Made by a program: the position numbers and the translations under genes | From: an uncultured Ruminococcus sp. | Lineage (GTDB): Bacteria; Bacillota; Clostridia; Oscillospirales; Ruminococcaceae | Assembly (NCBI GenBank): GCA_902786975.1 | Contig: CADAES010000012.1 | Coordinates: 1 to 51,018, forward strand | Direction: 5' to 3' | DNA length: 51,018 bases | The notes under the pieces: model-generated | What the model saw: only the letters and a program-made list of their open reading frames with translations | The model's database searches: none | What the model was told of the DNA's origin: nothing | Shown here: positions 14,556-22,548 of the stretch, one piece after another | How the letters are laid out: each line of letters begins with the position of its first letter | How positions within the stretch are numbered: position 1 is the first letter of the stretch

Positions 14556-15593
14556 TTAGCAGTTCTCAGCGAAGTACTTGATAGTTCTTACCATCTGGCT
14601 TGTGTAGCTGTTCTCGTTGTCGTACCAGGAAACAACCTGTACCTCATAGAGGTCGTCAGCGATCTTGCTAACCATTGTCTGTGTAGCATCAAACAGTGAG
14701 CCGAACTTCATGCCGATAACGTCGGAAGAAACGATAGGATCCTCGTTGTAACCGAAGGACTCGGAAGCAGCAGCCTTCATAGCAGCGTTGATGCCCTCAG
14801 CTGTAACGTCTGTGCCCTTAACAACAGCTGTGAGGATAGTTGTTGAACCTGTAGGAACAGGAACTCTCTGTGCAGAACCGATGAGCTTGCCGTTGAGCTC
14901 GGGGATTACAAGACCGATAGCCTTTGCAGCACCTGTGCTGTTAGGAACGATGTTTGCAGCACCTGCTCTTGCTCTTCTCAGGTCGCCCTTTCTGTGAGGA
15001 CCGTCAAGGATCATCTGGTCGCCTGTGTAAGCGTGGATTGTGCTCATGATACCGCTCTGGATAGGAGCATACTTGTTAAGAGTATCTGCCATAGGTGCAA
15101 GACAGTTTGTTGTGCAGGATGCAGCAGAAATGATCTGATCCTCACTTGTAAGTGTCTTCTCGTTTACTGAGAATACGATAGTCTTGAGATCCTTGCCGGC
15201 AGGTGCAGAGATAACTACCTTCTTAGCACCAGCGTTGATGTGAGCCATGGACTTCTCCTTTGAGCAATAGAAGCCTGTGCACTCCAGAACAACGTCTACG
15301 CCAAGCTCGCCCCAAGGACAATCGTTAGCGTCCTTTTCAGCATAGATCTTCAGAACCTTGCCGTCAACTGTGATGGTGTTAGCCTCGTCATCAGCTGTAA
15401 CAGTATGTACGTTCTCGCCGATCTTTCCGCAATAGCCGCCCTGAGCGGTGTCATACTTGAGAAGATTTGCGAGCATGGAAGGCTTTGTGAGGTCGTTGAT
15501 AGCAACTACATCGTAGCCCTCTGCGCCGAACATCTGTCTGAATGCGAGACGTCCGATTCTTCCAAAACCATTGATTGCAACTTTAACTGCCAT
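14556..15593 (-). CDS. gap: Type I glyceraldehyde-3-phosphate dehydrogenase
   Basis: 345 residues, usual length. NAD-binding [13 protein letters not shown] at the N-terminus and INDL with its NAD-selecting Asp about residue 34; catalytic [12 protein letters not shown] (Cys about 158); the His in TIHAYTGDQ; and SWYDNENSY near the end. It converts glyceraldehyde-3-P to 1,3-bisphosphoglycerate with NAD+ in glycolysis. Strong codon bias, a consensus promoter and AGGAGG indicate high expression. Monocistronic, with its own terminator. Confidence 0.98.
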   Translation of the reverse strand: MAVKVAINGFGRIGRLAFRQMFGAEGYDVVAINDLTKPSMLANLLKYDTAQGGYCGKIGENVHTVTADDEANTITVDGKVLKIYAEKDANDCPWGELGVDVVLECTGFYCSKEKSMAHINAGAKKVVISAPAGKDLKTIVFSVNEKTLTSEDQIISAASCTTNCLAPMADTLNKYAPIQSGIMSTIHAYTGDQMILDGPHRKGDLRRARAGAANIVPNSTGAAKAIGLVIPELNGKLIGSAQRVPVPTGSTTILTAVVKGTDVTAEGINAAMKAAASESFGYNEDPIVSSDVIGMKFGSLFDATQTMVSKIADDLYEVQVVSWYDNENSYTSQMVRTIKYFAENC

Positions 15594-15626
15594 AATTGTT
15601 ATACCTCCTAATAAAATTCTGATTAT

Positions 15627-15655
15627 ATTATACTACATTTCAAGAATGATTGCAA
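15627..15655 (-). promoter_or_regulatory. Promoter of gap
   Basis: On the minus strand, TTGCAA (15650-15655), 17-bp spacer, TATAAT (15627-15632). Confidence 0.82.
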
Positions 15656-15733
15656 GTATTTTTCTGAAAATTATACTAACTTTTTATTAATCCCCGCTAT
15701 GCTAAAAAATTTTGGGCATATTGTACATTTATG

Positions 15734-15762
15734 TTGACAATATGGCGAATTATGGGTATAAT
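15734..15762 (+). promoter_or_regulatory. Promoter of the sensor kinase gene
   Basis: TTGACA (15734-15739), 17-bp spacer, TATAAT (15757-15762): full consensus. Confidence 0.88.
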
Positions 15763-15800
15763 AATTCTGATGTTTGTGCATGATGGAACGAGGTGTTTGA

Positions 15801-16880
15801 ATGGAGCTGCTGAGTATACTTGGTCCGGTATTCGCCCGGACAGACAGGCTTGTCGCTGCGGCAGACGAAAAAATGAACATTATCTGGTCCAACCGTGAAG
15901 GAGAGCCGAAGAACTTTTCGCCCGACAAGCTCAGGCTCCCCGATTCGAGCGAGCTTGCGCTCCCGGTCACCTCCTCGGCTGTTGCGCAGTACTGTGACGG
16001 ATTCTCTGCCCCCGCAGCTGTGGAGATAACGGTGCTTGAAAACTGCGGTGAGGCTAAATATCTCATTCAGTTCTATACCTGTGAGGACATCGAGAGGCTT
16101 TCGGACAGGTCGGAGCATCTGCTGTTCCGGACGAATTATCTCGGGAACATCCGCAGCGAGCTTTCACAGATAGTCTGCATGCTCGATGCGAACAGGCAGA
16201 AATATGTGCAGGCGGGCGATCTGGAATACCTCAGATTTGACAGCGAGGCAAGATACCGCATACTGAAGTCATTTTCGGCTACGGCAAACCAAAGCGAGCT
16301 GACAAAGTATTTCAGCGGGTATTACAAGGTCGACAGCATCAGCGTTTCGGATATTGTCGGCGACCTGTGTGCCGAGGTCGGAGAGCTTTTTGAAAAGGAC
16401 GGCTGTAAGTTCCGAAGCGAGATAGAGCCTTTGATATACGTCCGTTCAAATGCGGACAGGCTGCGTGCGGCGGTTTGCAACCTGCTGATAAACGCATTTA
16501 TGTACAACAGCAGTCCGCAAAAGGAATGTGTGCTGAAGCTTTACTGCACCGACAGCGAGATAGTTTTAAGCGTACAGGACAACGGCAGCGGCGTGTCTGC
16601 CGCTGAGCTCGAGGGGTATAAAACGCCTTTCGGCAGATTCAGAGGGTACGCCGAAAGGGAGTCGCTGGGCATAGCTGTTGCGTGCAGTTTCTGTAAAAGT
16701 CTCGGCGGTGATCTGAGGTTCGTTTGCGGTGAAGGCGTCGGCACAAGAGCCGAGATGGTGCTGCCAAAGCCCGAAGGCTCGCTCCCGCTGGAATTCAGAG
16801 CATTCCACGTTCCGCCGATAAACAGCCCGTTTGACCTTCAGTACTGTATCCTCGCCAAAGGCATAGACCCGATAAAATAA
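15801..16880 (+). CDS. Soluble sensor histidine kinase-like protein with atypical H-box
   Basis: 359 residues, no membrane helix. The C-terminal half has a HATPase_c fold: N-box NLLINAFMYN, G1 box DNGSGVS and G2 box SLGIAVACSFCKSLGG. The N-terminal 130 residues look PAS-like but weak. At the place of the phosphorylated H-box the sequence reads GNIRSELSQIV, so the expected SHELRTP His is replaced, and no partner regulator is adjacent. It may be a pseudokinase or phosphatase-type partner. A full-consensus promoter lies upstream and a terminator overlaps the stop. Confidence 0.75.
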   Translation: MELLSILGPVFARTDRLVAAADEKMNIIWSNREGEPKNFSPDKLRLPDSSELALPVTSSAVAQYCDGFSAPAAVEITVLENCGEAKYLIQFYTCEDIERLSDRSEHLLFRTNYLGNIRSELSQIVCMLDANRQKYVQAGDLEYLRFDSEARYRILKSFSATANQSELTKYFSGYYKVDSISVSDIVGDLCAEVGELFEKDGCKFRSEIEPLIYVRSNADRLRAAVCNLLINAFMYNSSPQKECVLKLYCTDSEIVLSVQDNGSGVSAAELEGYKTPFGRFRGYAERESLGIAVACSFCKSLGGDLRFVCGEGVGTRAEMVLPKPEGSLPLEFRAFHVPPINSPFDLQYCILAKGIDPIK

Positions 16881-16896
16881 GGGGGCTCCCCTTTTG
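16879..16896 (+). terminator. Intrinsic terminator overlapping the stop codon
   Basis: AAGGGG-GCT-CCCCTTTT hairpin; its first bases are the last two of the TAA stop. Confidence 0.65.
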
Positions 16897-16969
16897 TCAC
16901 GGCGTTTGGGCTTCTTGGCTCACGAGTACCGAGGATACGGACGCTGCAGATCTTTTTAAACGATCATTC

Positions 16970-17009
16970 AAAACAGCTGTATGGGCAGTCCCGCCTGTAT
17001 AGCTGTTTT
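16970..17009. terminator. Second hairpin in the 16.9-17.2 kb gap
   Basis: AAAACAGCT/AGCTGTTTT perfect 9-bp arms with an inner GGG/CCC pairing; runs of A and T on each side suit a bidirectional terminator. Nothing else was seen in the gap apart from the promoter at 17107. Confidence 0.5.
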
Positions 17010-17106
17010 AACTTAGGTAAGCCTTTTTTGAGCAGCGGCGGTTTCAGCGGAAAACGGAGCTGACCGGTCGGATAAGCTTTTCATTTGCGATTTTGCGCTC
17101 GGGGGC

Positions 17107-17135
17107 TTGACTTGCAGATAGTTTTGTTGTATAAT
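17107..17135 (+). promoter_or_regulatory. Promoter of the PrsA-like lipoprotein gene
   Basis: TTGACT (17107-17112), 17-bp spacer, TATAAT (17130-17135). Confidence 0.85.
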
Positions 17136-17194
17136 ATATAGGTTAAATTATGCCTACAACTAATATACACTATTTGAAAGGATTTGGATATACG

Positions 17195-18610
17195 ATGGCA
17201 AAGCTCAAAAGACTGGCATCGGCAGTAGTCAGCATCGCACTGTCAGCAGTTATGCTGACAAGCTGCAACAGCGGAAGATACTGCATGAGCTATGACGACA
17301 AGAACATCAACTCGGGCGTGTATATCTACAACATCATGAGCGAGCTGCTCAACCAGCAGTACATGATGTACTACACGGGCGAGGACGCAAACAAGCTTAT
17401 GGAAAAGGAGATAGAAGGCAAGAAGATGCCCACCTATCTCGAAGATATGGCAATGAAGAACACCAAGGAATACTGTGCTCTCAGCACTCAGTTCAAGGAG
17501 CTCGGTCTTTCGTTCTCGGACGAGGACAAGAAGTCTATCAGCACCTCAGCCACCAACGCTTACAACGCTCAGAAGTCTATGTTCGAGGAAATGGGAATTT
17601 CCAAGGAATCTATCAAAATGGTGATAGAGCAGGGCAAGATGAGAGATCAGATCTTTGAGTATTTCTACGGCAAGGACGGAAAGGAAGCTGTTTCCGACGA
17701 TGACCTTGAAAAGTACGTGAACGAAAGCTATCTCAGATACAAGACCATAAGCATCAGCAAGAGCACCAAGTCTGACAGCTCCGAGAAGGACAAGGAAAAC
17801 AAGGAGAACGAGGAGCTTATCGAAAAGTATTTCAAGCAGGCTGAGGGCAAGAGCTTCGCAGATTTTGACCAAGTTATAGCTGATTACGACAAGTACGTTG
17901 AGGAAAAGAACAAGAAGGACACCAATTCGAGCAAGTCTGACGATTCAAGCAGTTCTGCCGACGATTCGTCGAGCAAGGTCGGCGAGCCAGACAGCTCCTC
18001 CAAGGCTGAAAGCTCTTCACAGGCTGACAGTTCTTCGCAGGCTGACAGTTCTTCGCAGGCAGACAGTTCCTCGCAGGCAGACAGTTCCTCACAGGCAGAC
18101 AGTTCCTCACAGGCAGACAGCTCTTCGGCAAGCGACGATACATCTTCCGCAGCTGATACAAACTCACAGGCTGACGAGCACGACCACGACCACGACGACG
18201 ACAGCTCACAGGCTGAGGCTTCCAAAGAGAACGACAAGTACAAGAACGAGTCGATGGTCAACTACGCAAATCTGACAGAGACTACTCTCAAAGAGGATTT
18301 CGGAAAGATGCTCACCGAAGTCAAGGACATGAAAAACGGTGATATCAAAAAGTACACGAGCGAATCGACATACTACATCATCATCAAGGGTGATGTTACC
18401 GAGAGAAGCAAGGACTACGTTTCAAACAACCGTGACACCGTCCTCAAAGAAATGAAGGACAAGGATTTTGAGAAGAAGATAGAAAAGTGGGAAGACGATC
18501 TGAACATAAAGGTCGACAACAATTCTATCAAGAGATATTCCGCTAATTCGATATACAAAAGATACAGCGATTATCTTTCCAAGAACAAGAGCAGCAACAC
18601 CGAAAGCTAA
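17195..18610 (+). CDS. PrsA/SurA-like foldase lipoprotein with Ser/Asp-rich insert
   Basis: 471 residues from the ATG at 17195 (AAAGGATT upstream; an earlier in-frame ATG at 17150 would spoil the signal peptide). Lipobox VMLTSC (Cys about 24). The SurA-N-like helical domain includes KMVIEQGKMRDQIFEYFYG and VSDDDLEKYVNESYLRYK. A parvulin-like C-terminal part contains STYYIIIKGDV and WEDDLNIKVDNN. About 120 residues of Ser/Asp/Gln low-complexity sequence with six SSQADS repeats and a HDHDHDDD run interrupt the domain. It likely helps fold exported proteins; isomerase activity is doubtful. Confidence 0.75.
   Translation: MAKLKRLASAVVSIALSAVMLTSCNSGRYCMSYDDKNINSGVYIYNIMSELLNQQYMMYYTGEDANKLMEKEIEGKKMPTYLEDMAMKNTKEYCALSTQFKELGLSFSDEDKKSISTSATNAYNAQKSMFEEMGISKESIKMVIEQGKMRDQIFEYFYGKDGKEAVSDDDLEKYVNESYLRYKTISISKSTKSDSSEKDKENKENEELIEKYFKQAEGKSFADFDQVIADYDKYVEEKNKKDTNSSKSDDSSSSADDSSSKVGEPDSSSKAESSSQADSSSQADSSSQADSSSQADSSSQADSSSQADSSSASDDTSSAADTNSQADEHDHDHDDDSSQAEASKENDKYKNESMVNYANLTETTLKEDFGKMLTEVKDMKNGDIKKYTSESTYYIIIKGDVTERSKDYVSNNRDTVLKEMKDKDFEKKIEKWEDDLNIKVDNNSIKRYSANSIYKRYSDYLSKNKSSNTES
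18011..18118 (+). repeat. Six tandem 18-bp units inside the PrsA-like gene
   Basis: Six near-identical units coding SSQADS, starting with AGCTCTTCACAGGCTGAC. Differences are mostly at third codon positions. Such arrays tend to vary in copy number by slippage. Confidence 0.9.
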
Positions 18611-18617
18611 AACAAGC

Positions 18618-18657
18618 AAAGACCGATAAGCCGTGAAAAGCCTATCGGTCTTTTTTA
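18618..18657 (+). terminator. Intrinsic terminator
   Basis: AAAGACCGATA/TATCGGTCTTT hairpin with a TTTTTT tail. Confidence 0.88.
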
Positions 18658-18721
18658 TTCAGCGATATAACAGTCCCTCCGATAAGGTCAATGCAAAGCG
18701 GCACGCCGCAGCAGGGCTGAG

Positions 18722-18751
18722 AAAAAGAGACAGGAAACCCCTGCCTCTTTT
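18722..18751 (-). terminator. Terminator of the cysS-cyclophilin run
   Basis: AAAGAGACAGG/CCTGCCTCTTT hairpin; on the minus strand a TTTTT run follows. Confidence 0.75.
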
Positions 18752-18764
18752 GTGTTATCAGTTA

Positions 18765-19574
18765 TTACTTGTTCGGGAAAAAGCTGTCGTTCTTGTTCTC
18801 GCCGTAGGTGGACATATAGACCTTTTTGAACTTGATCTCCTCGGAGGGCTTGGGATCGTCACTGCTTGCGGGCTTGGAGGAACTTATCTTTTCATAGACG
18901 TCAAAGCCGTCATAGACCTGTCCGAATATGGTGTACTGCTTTGAGAAATTAGGCACACCGCCAAGCTCCTCAAATGCTTTTCTTACTTCCTCGCTTCCGC
19001 CGGCTTCCTTCATCTCCTGCTTTATGTCATCGGTGAACTCGATGCTGTTGACAAACATGAGCCTGCTTCCGGCAACGGTGGTGCTGACAAAGTTCTTGCT
19101 TTTTCCGCCGTAGGATACCAGTGCTCCCTTGAACGGCCAAAGGTCGGCAGTGACTTCCCTGTCGAAGGTCTTTTTGTCGGTGTCGTCGGTATCGACGCCG
19201 TCGGGCGCTTTGGAGCCGCCCATAAAGTAAACTCCCTTTTCAACTCTGAAGACATAGGTGTCGTTATAATACCCTTCAGCGACGAGCTTTTTGAAATGGT
19301 CGGTGAAATCGGGAGCCTTGTCCTCATATATCACAGCCTTGAATGTGCCCATCGTAGTCTCAAAGACAACGACGGGAGCGTCATCGGAGGGGAGCTTTCT
19401 TTGAACAAGGTCGGGATTGTTGTAGTCCTGCCCTTGTTTTTTCTTTGAAAAGCTGCTGAACATTATCGTCAGCACAACTATCATCACAAAGCACACCACA
19501 AGTATAGATATCTGCGCTATGGTCCTGTTTTTGCTTTTGGCGGAATAATGACCGCCTTTTTTTATCTCGCTCAT
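18765..19574 (-). CDS. Membrane-anchored cyclophilin-type peptidyl-prolyl isomerase
   Basis: 269 residues. A single N-terminal signal anchor (ISILVVCFVMIVVLTIMF, about 22-40) is followed by a cyclophilin fold: VVFETTMGTFKAVIYEDKAP, YYNDTYVFRVEKGVYFMGG (the YHDTIFHRV region), SRLMFVN and YTIFGQVYDGFDVYEKI. Catalytic Arg is present as FRV; the usual GGD motif is GGS. It should isomerise prolyl bonds outside the membrane. It follows cysS by 15 bp and converges with the PrsA-like gene, another foldase. Confidence 0.88.
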   Translation of the reverse strand: MSEIKKGGHYSAKSKNRTIAQISILVVCFVMIVVLTIMFSSFSKKKQGQDYNNPDLVQRKLPSDDAPVVVFETTMGTFKAVIYEDKAPDFTDHFKKLVAEGYYNDTYVFRVEKGVYFMGGSKAPDGVDTDDTDKKTFDREVTADLWPFKGALVSYGGKSKNFVSTTVAGSRLMFVNSIEFTDDIKQEMKEAGGSEEVRKAFEELGGVPNFSKQYTIFGQVYDGFDVYEKISSSKPASSDDPKPSEEIKFKKVYMSTYGENKNDSFFPNK

Positions 19575-19589
19575 CGTCTTTCCTTTCGG

Positions 19590-21005
19590 TCACTTGCGTC
19601 TTATTTTCGTTCCCTGTCTTGTTTCCTCGATAATGAAGCCCTTTGAGGCTATCTCGTCACGCAGGGCGTCAGCTTTTGCAAAGTCCTTCGCCTTTCTTGC
19701 GGCAGTTCTCTGCTCGGCAAGCTCCAGTATCTCGGCGGGGATATCTTCCTGTGAATCAGACTGTGCAAGCTTCTGTGCGTGCTCGGCAAGTCCGAGAGAA
19801 AGCACCCTGTCAAAGTCGTTTGCAAGTGCAAGCTTTGTCGAAGCGTTGGTATCGGCTTTGAGCACATCGTAAAGTGCGGTGATTCCGAGGGCTGTGTTGA
19901 TGTCGTTGTCAAGGGCATCGGTAAAGGCTTTTTTAAGCTCATCGAATTTAGCTTTGTCAACGGGCGCTGTATCGTTCTCGGCAGTCAGCTGGGCAATCCT
20001 TGCGACGAGCTTGTCGTAGGCTGTCTTTGCATTGTCGAGGTTCTCGTAGGAGAACACAAGGCTCTTTCTGTAATGCGACTGGAGGCAGAAGAAACGATAG
20101 ACTATCGGGTCGTAGCCCTTGCTTTCAAGCCCAGAAACGGTGAGGAACTCGCCCTTTGATTTGCTCATCTTGCCGCCCGCCGTATTGAGGTGGTGAACGT
20201 GGAACCAGTAATTGCACCATTTATGGCCAAGGTAGGACTCGGACTGAGCTATCTCGTTGGTGTGGTGCGGGAATGCGTTGTCAATACCTCCGCAATGGAT
20301 ATCAAGATACTCGCCGAGGTTTTTCATCGAGATACATGAGCACTCGATATGCCAGCCGGGATAACCCACGCCCCAGGGCGAATCCCATTTCAGCTCCTGG
20401 TCGTCGAACTTGGACTTTGTGAACCACAGCACGAAATCGGCTTTGTTGCGCTTGTTCCCATCCTCCTCGACGCCCTCACGGACACCGATCTCGAGGTCTT
20501 CCTCGCTGACATCGCCGAAAACGTAATACTGTTTGAGCTTTGAGGTATCAAAGTAGATGTTCCCGCCTGCCTCGTAGGCATAGCCTTTGTCGATGAGCAC
20601 GCCGATAACTCTGATGAACTCGTCTATCATTCCGGTTGCAGGCTGAACGACATCGGGGGTCTTAATATTGAGCTTTGCGCAGTCATCAAAGAAGGCCTTT
20701 GTATAGAAATCGGCTATCTCCATTACGGTCTTGTGCTCTCTTTTTGCGCCCTTGAGCATCTTATCGTCGCCGGTATCACCGTCAGATGTGAGGTGTCCGA
20801 CATCGGTGATGTTCATTACTCTTTTGACGTCAAGTCCGTCATAGCGCATATACTTTTCAAGCACGTCCTCCATAATATAGCTTCTGAGGTTTCCGATATG
20901 CGCATAATGATATACTGTCGGGCCGCAGGTGTACATAGCGACCTTTCCTGCGGTGTTGGGTACAAATTCTTCCTTTTTATGCGTAAGAGTGTTGTATATC
21001 TGCAT
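19590..21005 (-). CDS. cysS: Cysteinyl-tRNA synthetase
   Basis: 471 residues from the ATG at 21005, supported by AAGGAGG; an upstream in-frame ATG at 21047 lies inside cysE. Class I motifs: YTCGPTVYHYAHIGN (zinc Cys and HIGH-type) and GGKMSKSKGEF (KMSKS). HIECSCIS and HCGG supply further zinc ligands. It charges tRNA-Cys with cysteine. It is 1 bp after cysE and shares the T-box leader, so cysteine supply and charging are controlled together. Confidence 0.97.
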   Translation of the reverse strand: MQIYNTLTHKKEEFVPNTAGKVAMYTCGPTVYHYAHIGNLRSYIMEDVLEKYMRYDGLDVKRVMNITDVGHLTSDGDTGDDKMLKGAKREHKTVMEIADFYTKAFFDDCAKLNIKTPDVVQPATGMIDEFIRVIGVLIDKGYAYEAGGNIYFDTSKLKQYYVFGDVSEEDLEIGVREGVEEDGNKRNKADFVLWFTKSKFDDQELKWDSPWGVGYPGWHIECSCISMKNLGEYLDIHCGGIDNAFPHHTNEIAQSESYLGHKWCNYWFHVHHLNTAGGKMSKSKGEFLTVSGLESKGYDPIVYRFFCLQSHYRKSLVFSYENLDNAKTAYDKLVARIAQLTAENDTAPVDKAKFDELKKAFTDALDNDINTALGITALYDVLKADTNASTKLALANDFDRVLSLGLAEHAQKLAQSDSQEDIPAEILELAEQRTAARKAKDFAKADALRDEIASKGFIIEETRQGTKIRRK

Positions 21006-21006
21006 T

Positions 21007-21675
21007 TTACTTTTCCTCCTTATTTTTCTCTGCCTGCATAGCTTCAAGCTCGGCTATGCGCTTTTCAAGCTTTTCAAGCCTTTTTCTGTCTCTTGCAAGC
21101 TCTGCTGCGACGGGGTCGGGAATGTGTATCTGGTCAAGGTCGAGCGTGCGCTTGCCGTTTTGCTTTACTATCCTTGCGGGAACTCCGACCGCTGTGGAGT
21201 TTGGCGGGACTTCCTTAAGCACGACCGCATTTGCGGCTATCTTTGCATTGTCGCCGACCTTGAACGGTCCGAGAATCTTTGCACCTGCGCCGACCATTAC
21301 GTTATTGCCCAGTGTCGGGTGACGCTTGCCGTGGTCCTTTCCGGTACCGCCGAGGGTACAGCCCTGATAAAGCAGGCAATAGTCGCCTATCTCGGCAGTT
21401 TCACCGATAACGACTCCGCTTCCGTGGTCGATGAGCAGACCCTTTCCAATCTTAGCTCCGGGGTGTATCTCAATGCCCGTTATGCCGCGCATAGTCTGCG
21501 AGATTATCCTTGCTATGACCTTATGGTCGTGCTTATAGAACCAATGTGCGAGCCTGTGAACTATCACCGCATGCACGCCCGAATAGGTCAGCAGCACCTC
21601 CAGCGCACTGCTCGCCGCCGGGTCACGCTCCATTACAGATTGTATATCCTTTTTTATCTCCCTGATAAAGCCCAT
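21007..21675 (-). CDS. cysE: Serine O-acetyltransferase
   Basis: 222 residues, the shorter Gram-positive type. Left-handed beta-helix hexapeptides run through the middle ([39 protein letters not shown]). Active-site His and Asp sit in LIDHGSG and the N-terminal helical part. A charged helical tail of about 40 residues ends in AEKNKEEK. It makes O-acetylserine, the cysteine precursor. It is first after the T-box, and its stop lies 1 bp from the cysS start. Confidence 0.95.
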   Translation of the reverse strand: MGFIREIKKDIQSVMERDPAASSALEVLLTYSGVHAVIVHRLAHWFYKHDHKVIARIISQTMRGITGIEIHPGAKIGKGLLIDHGSGVVIGETAEIGDYCLLYQGCTLGGTGKDHGKRHPTLGNNVMVGAGAKILGPFKVGDNAKIAANAVVLKEVPPNSTAVGVPARIVKQNGKRTLDLDQIHIPDPVAAELARDRKRLEKLEKRIAELEAMQAEKNKEEK

Positions 21676-21689
21676 ACAAACACCTCACT

Positions 21690-21948
21690 AAACAAAAAAT
21701 GCCTCACAGACAACGCTTTTGTCATCTGCGAAGGCAAGTCATCAACGACCTACGGTCCCACTTCGTTTTTCCCGTTTTCACGGCTTTTATGTCTTTAACG
21801 CAGAACTGCGGGAGAGAATACTGAGCTTTCGCCGTTGTTGCTCCCCTGCTGTCAGCCGCACTTCACTTATCCCTGCCGCAGGTACTCTCACCGAACGCAC
21901 CCTCTCTGTGACGGCAGCGCATAAGCTACTCTTGCTGATACGCATTTT
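21690..21948 (-). promoter_or_regulatory. T-box riboswitch (cysteine), regulating cysE-cysS
   Basis: Leader of about 260 nt on the minus strand. Stem I signals AAGAGTAGC and CAGAGAGGGTG...GGTGAGAGTACC are present. A likely UGC (Cys) specifier is at 21858-21860 in GAAGTGCGG. The T-box sequence CGAAGTGGGACCG is at 21753-21765. It is followed by a terminator hairpin TGCCT...AGGCA (21700-21736) with six T. Uncharged tRNA-Cys should favour the antiterminator. It begins within a few bases of the pgsA stop, so it may control read-through from rimO-pgsA. Confidence 0.9.
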
Positions 21949-21950
21949 TA

Positions 21951-22526
21951 TTATTTACTTGAATCAATGTATTTCCAATAACCTATCAGGTACACGCCGC
22001 CGGATATGAGCGTAAGCACCACGGCTACCCAGATAAGTGCCTCGTTCACAAGGAACACAGGTGCACCCCAGTTCAGGTCGGGACTTCCCTTTGCATCGGG
22101 ATAGAATATCTGCAAAAGCATTATTACCAGCAGTGCTATCATCGTAAATGCGGTCTTTAGCTTGCCCCAGATGCCTGCTGCGACGACCACGCCCTCGTTG
22201 GCGACGACAAGTCTTAGTCCTGTTACCATAAATTCTCTTGAAAGGATAAGCACCACAGCGACGGGGTCTATCCATCTTTCAAAGGCGAATGCGATAAGTG
22301 CGGTCATTACCAGGAGCTTATCCGCCAGCGGGTCAAGGAACTTTCCGAAGGTAGTTACAAGATTGTTTTTCCTTGCTATCTTTCCATCGAGAAAATCCGT
22401 TATCGAGGCAAGTGCAAAAAACACCAGTGCAACTATCATATGCCCTTTGAAGAACCACAGCACCGAGACCAGAAAGAACGGTATCAGTATCACACGAAGG
22501 ACAGTCAGTTTATTCGGCAGATTCAT
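21951..22526 (-). CDS. pgsA: CDP-diacylglycerol-glycerol-3-phosphate 3-phosphatidyltransferase
   Basis: 191 residues with about four to five membrane helices. The CDP-alcohol phosphotransferase signature DGKIARKNNLVTTFGKFLDP continues into LADK, with all the conserved Asp and Gly residues. It makes phosphatidylglycerol phosphate, the first step to PG. It follows rimO by 22 bp and has the usual length. Confidence 0.95.
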   Translation of the reverse strand: MNLPNKLTVLRVILIPFFLVSVLWFFKGHMIVALVFFALASITDFLDGKIARKNNLVTTFGKFLDPLADKLLVMTALIAFAFERWIDPVAVVLILSREFMVTGLRLVVANEGVVVAAGIWGKLKTAFTMIALLVIMLLQIFYPDAKGSPDLNWGAPVFLVNEALIWVAVVLTLISGGVYLIGYWKYIDSSK

Positions 22527-22548
22527 ATATCTTTTATCTCACTTTCAT

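Noticed and set aside
16541-16808. Minus-strand ORFs inside the sensor kinase
   Set aside because: Shadow frames opposite a gene with intact HATPase motifs; no RBS.
18011-18118. CRISPR-like short regular repeats
   Set aside because: The units are contiguous, have no spacers and encode SSQADS in frame within a lipoprotein.
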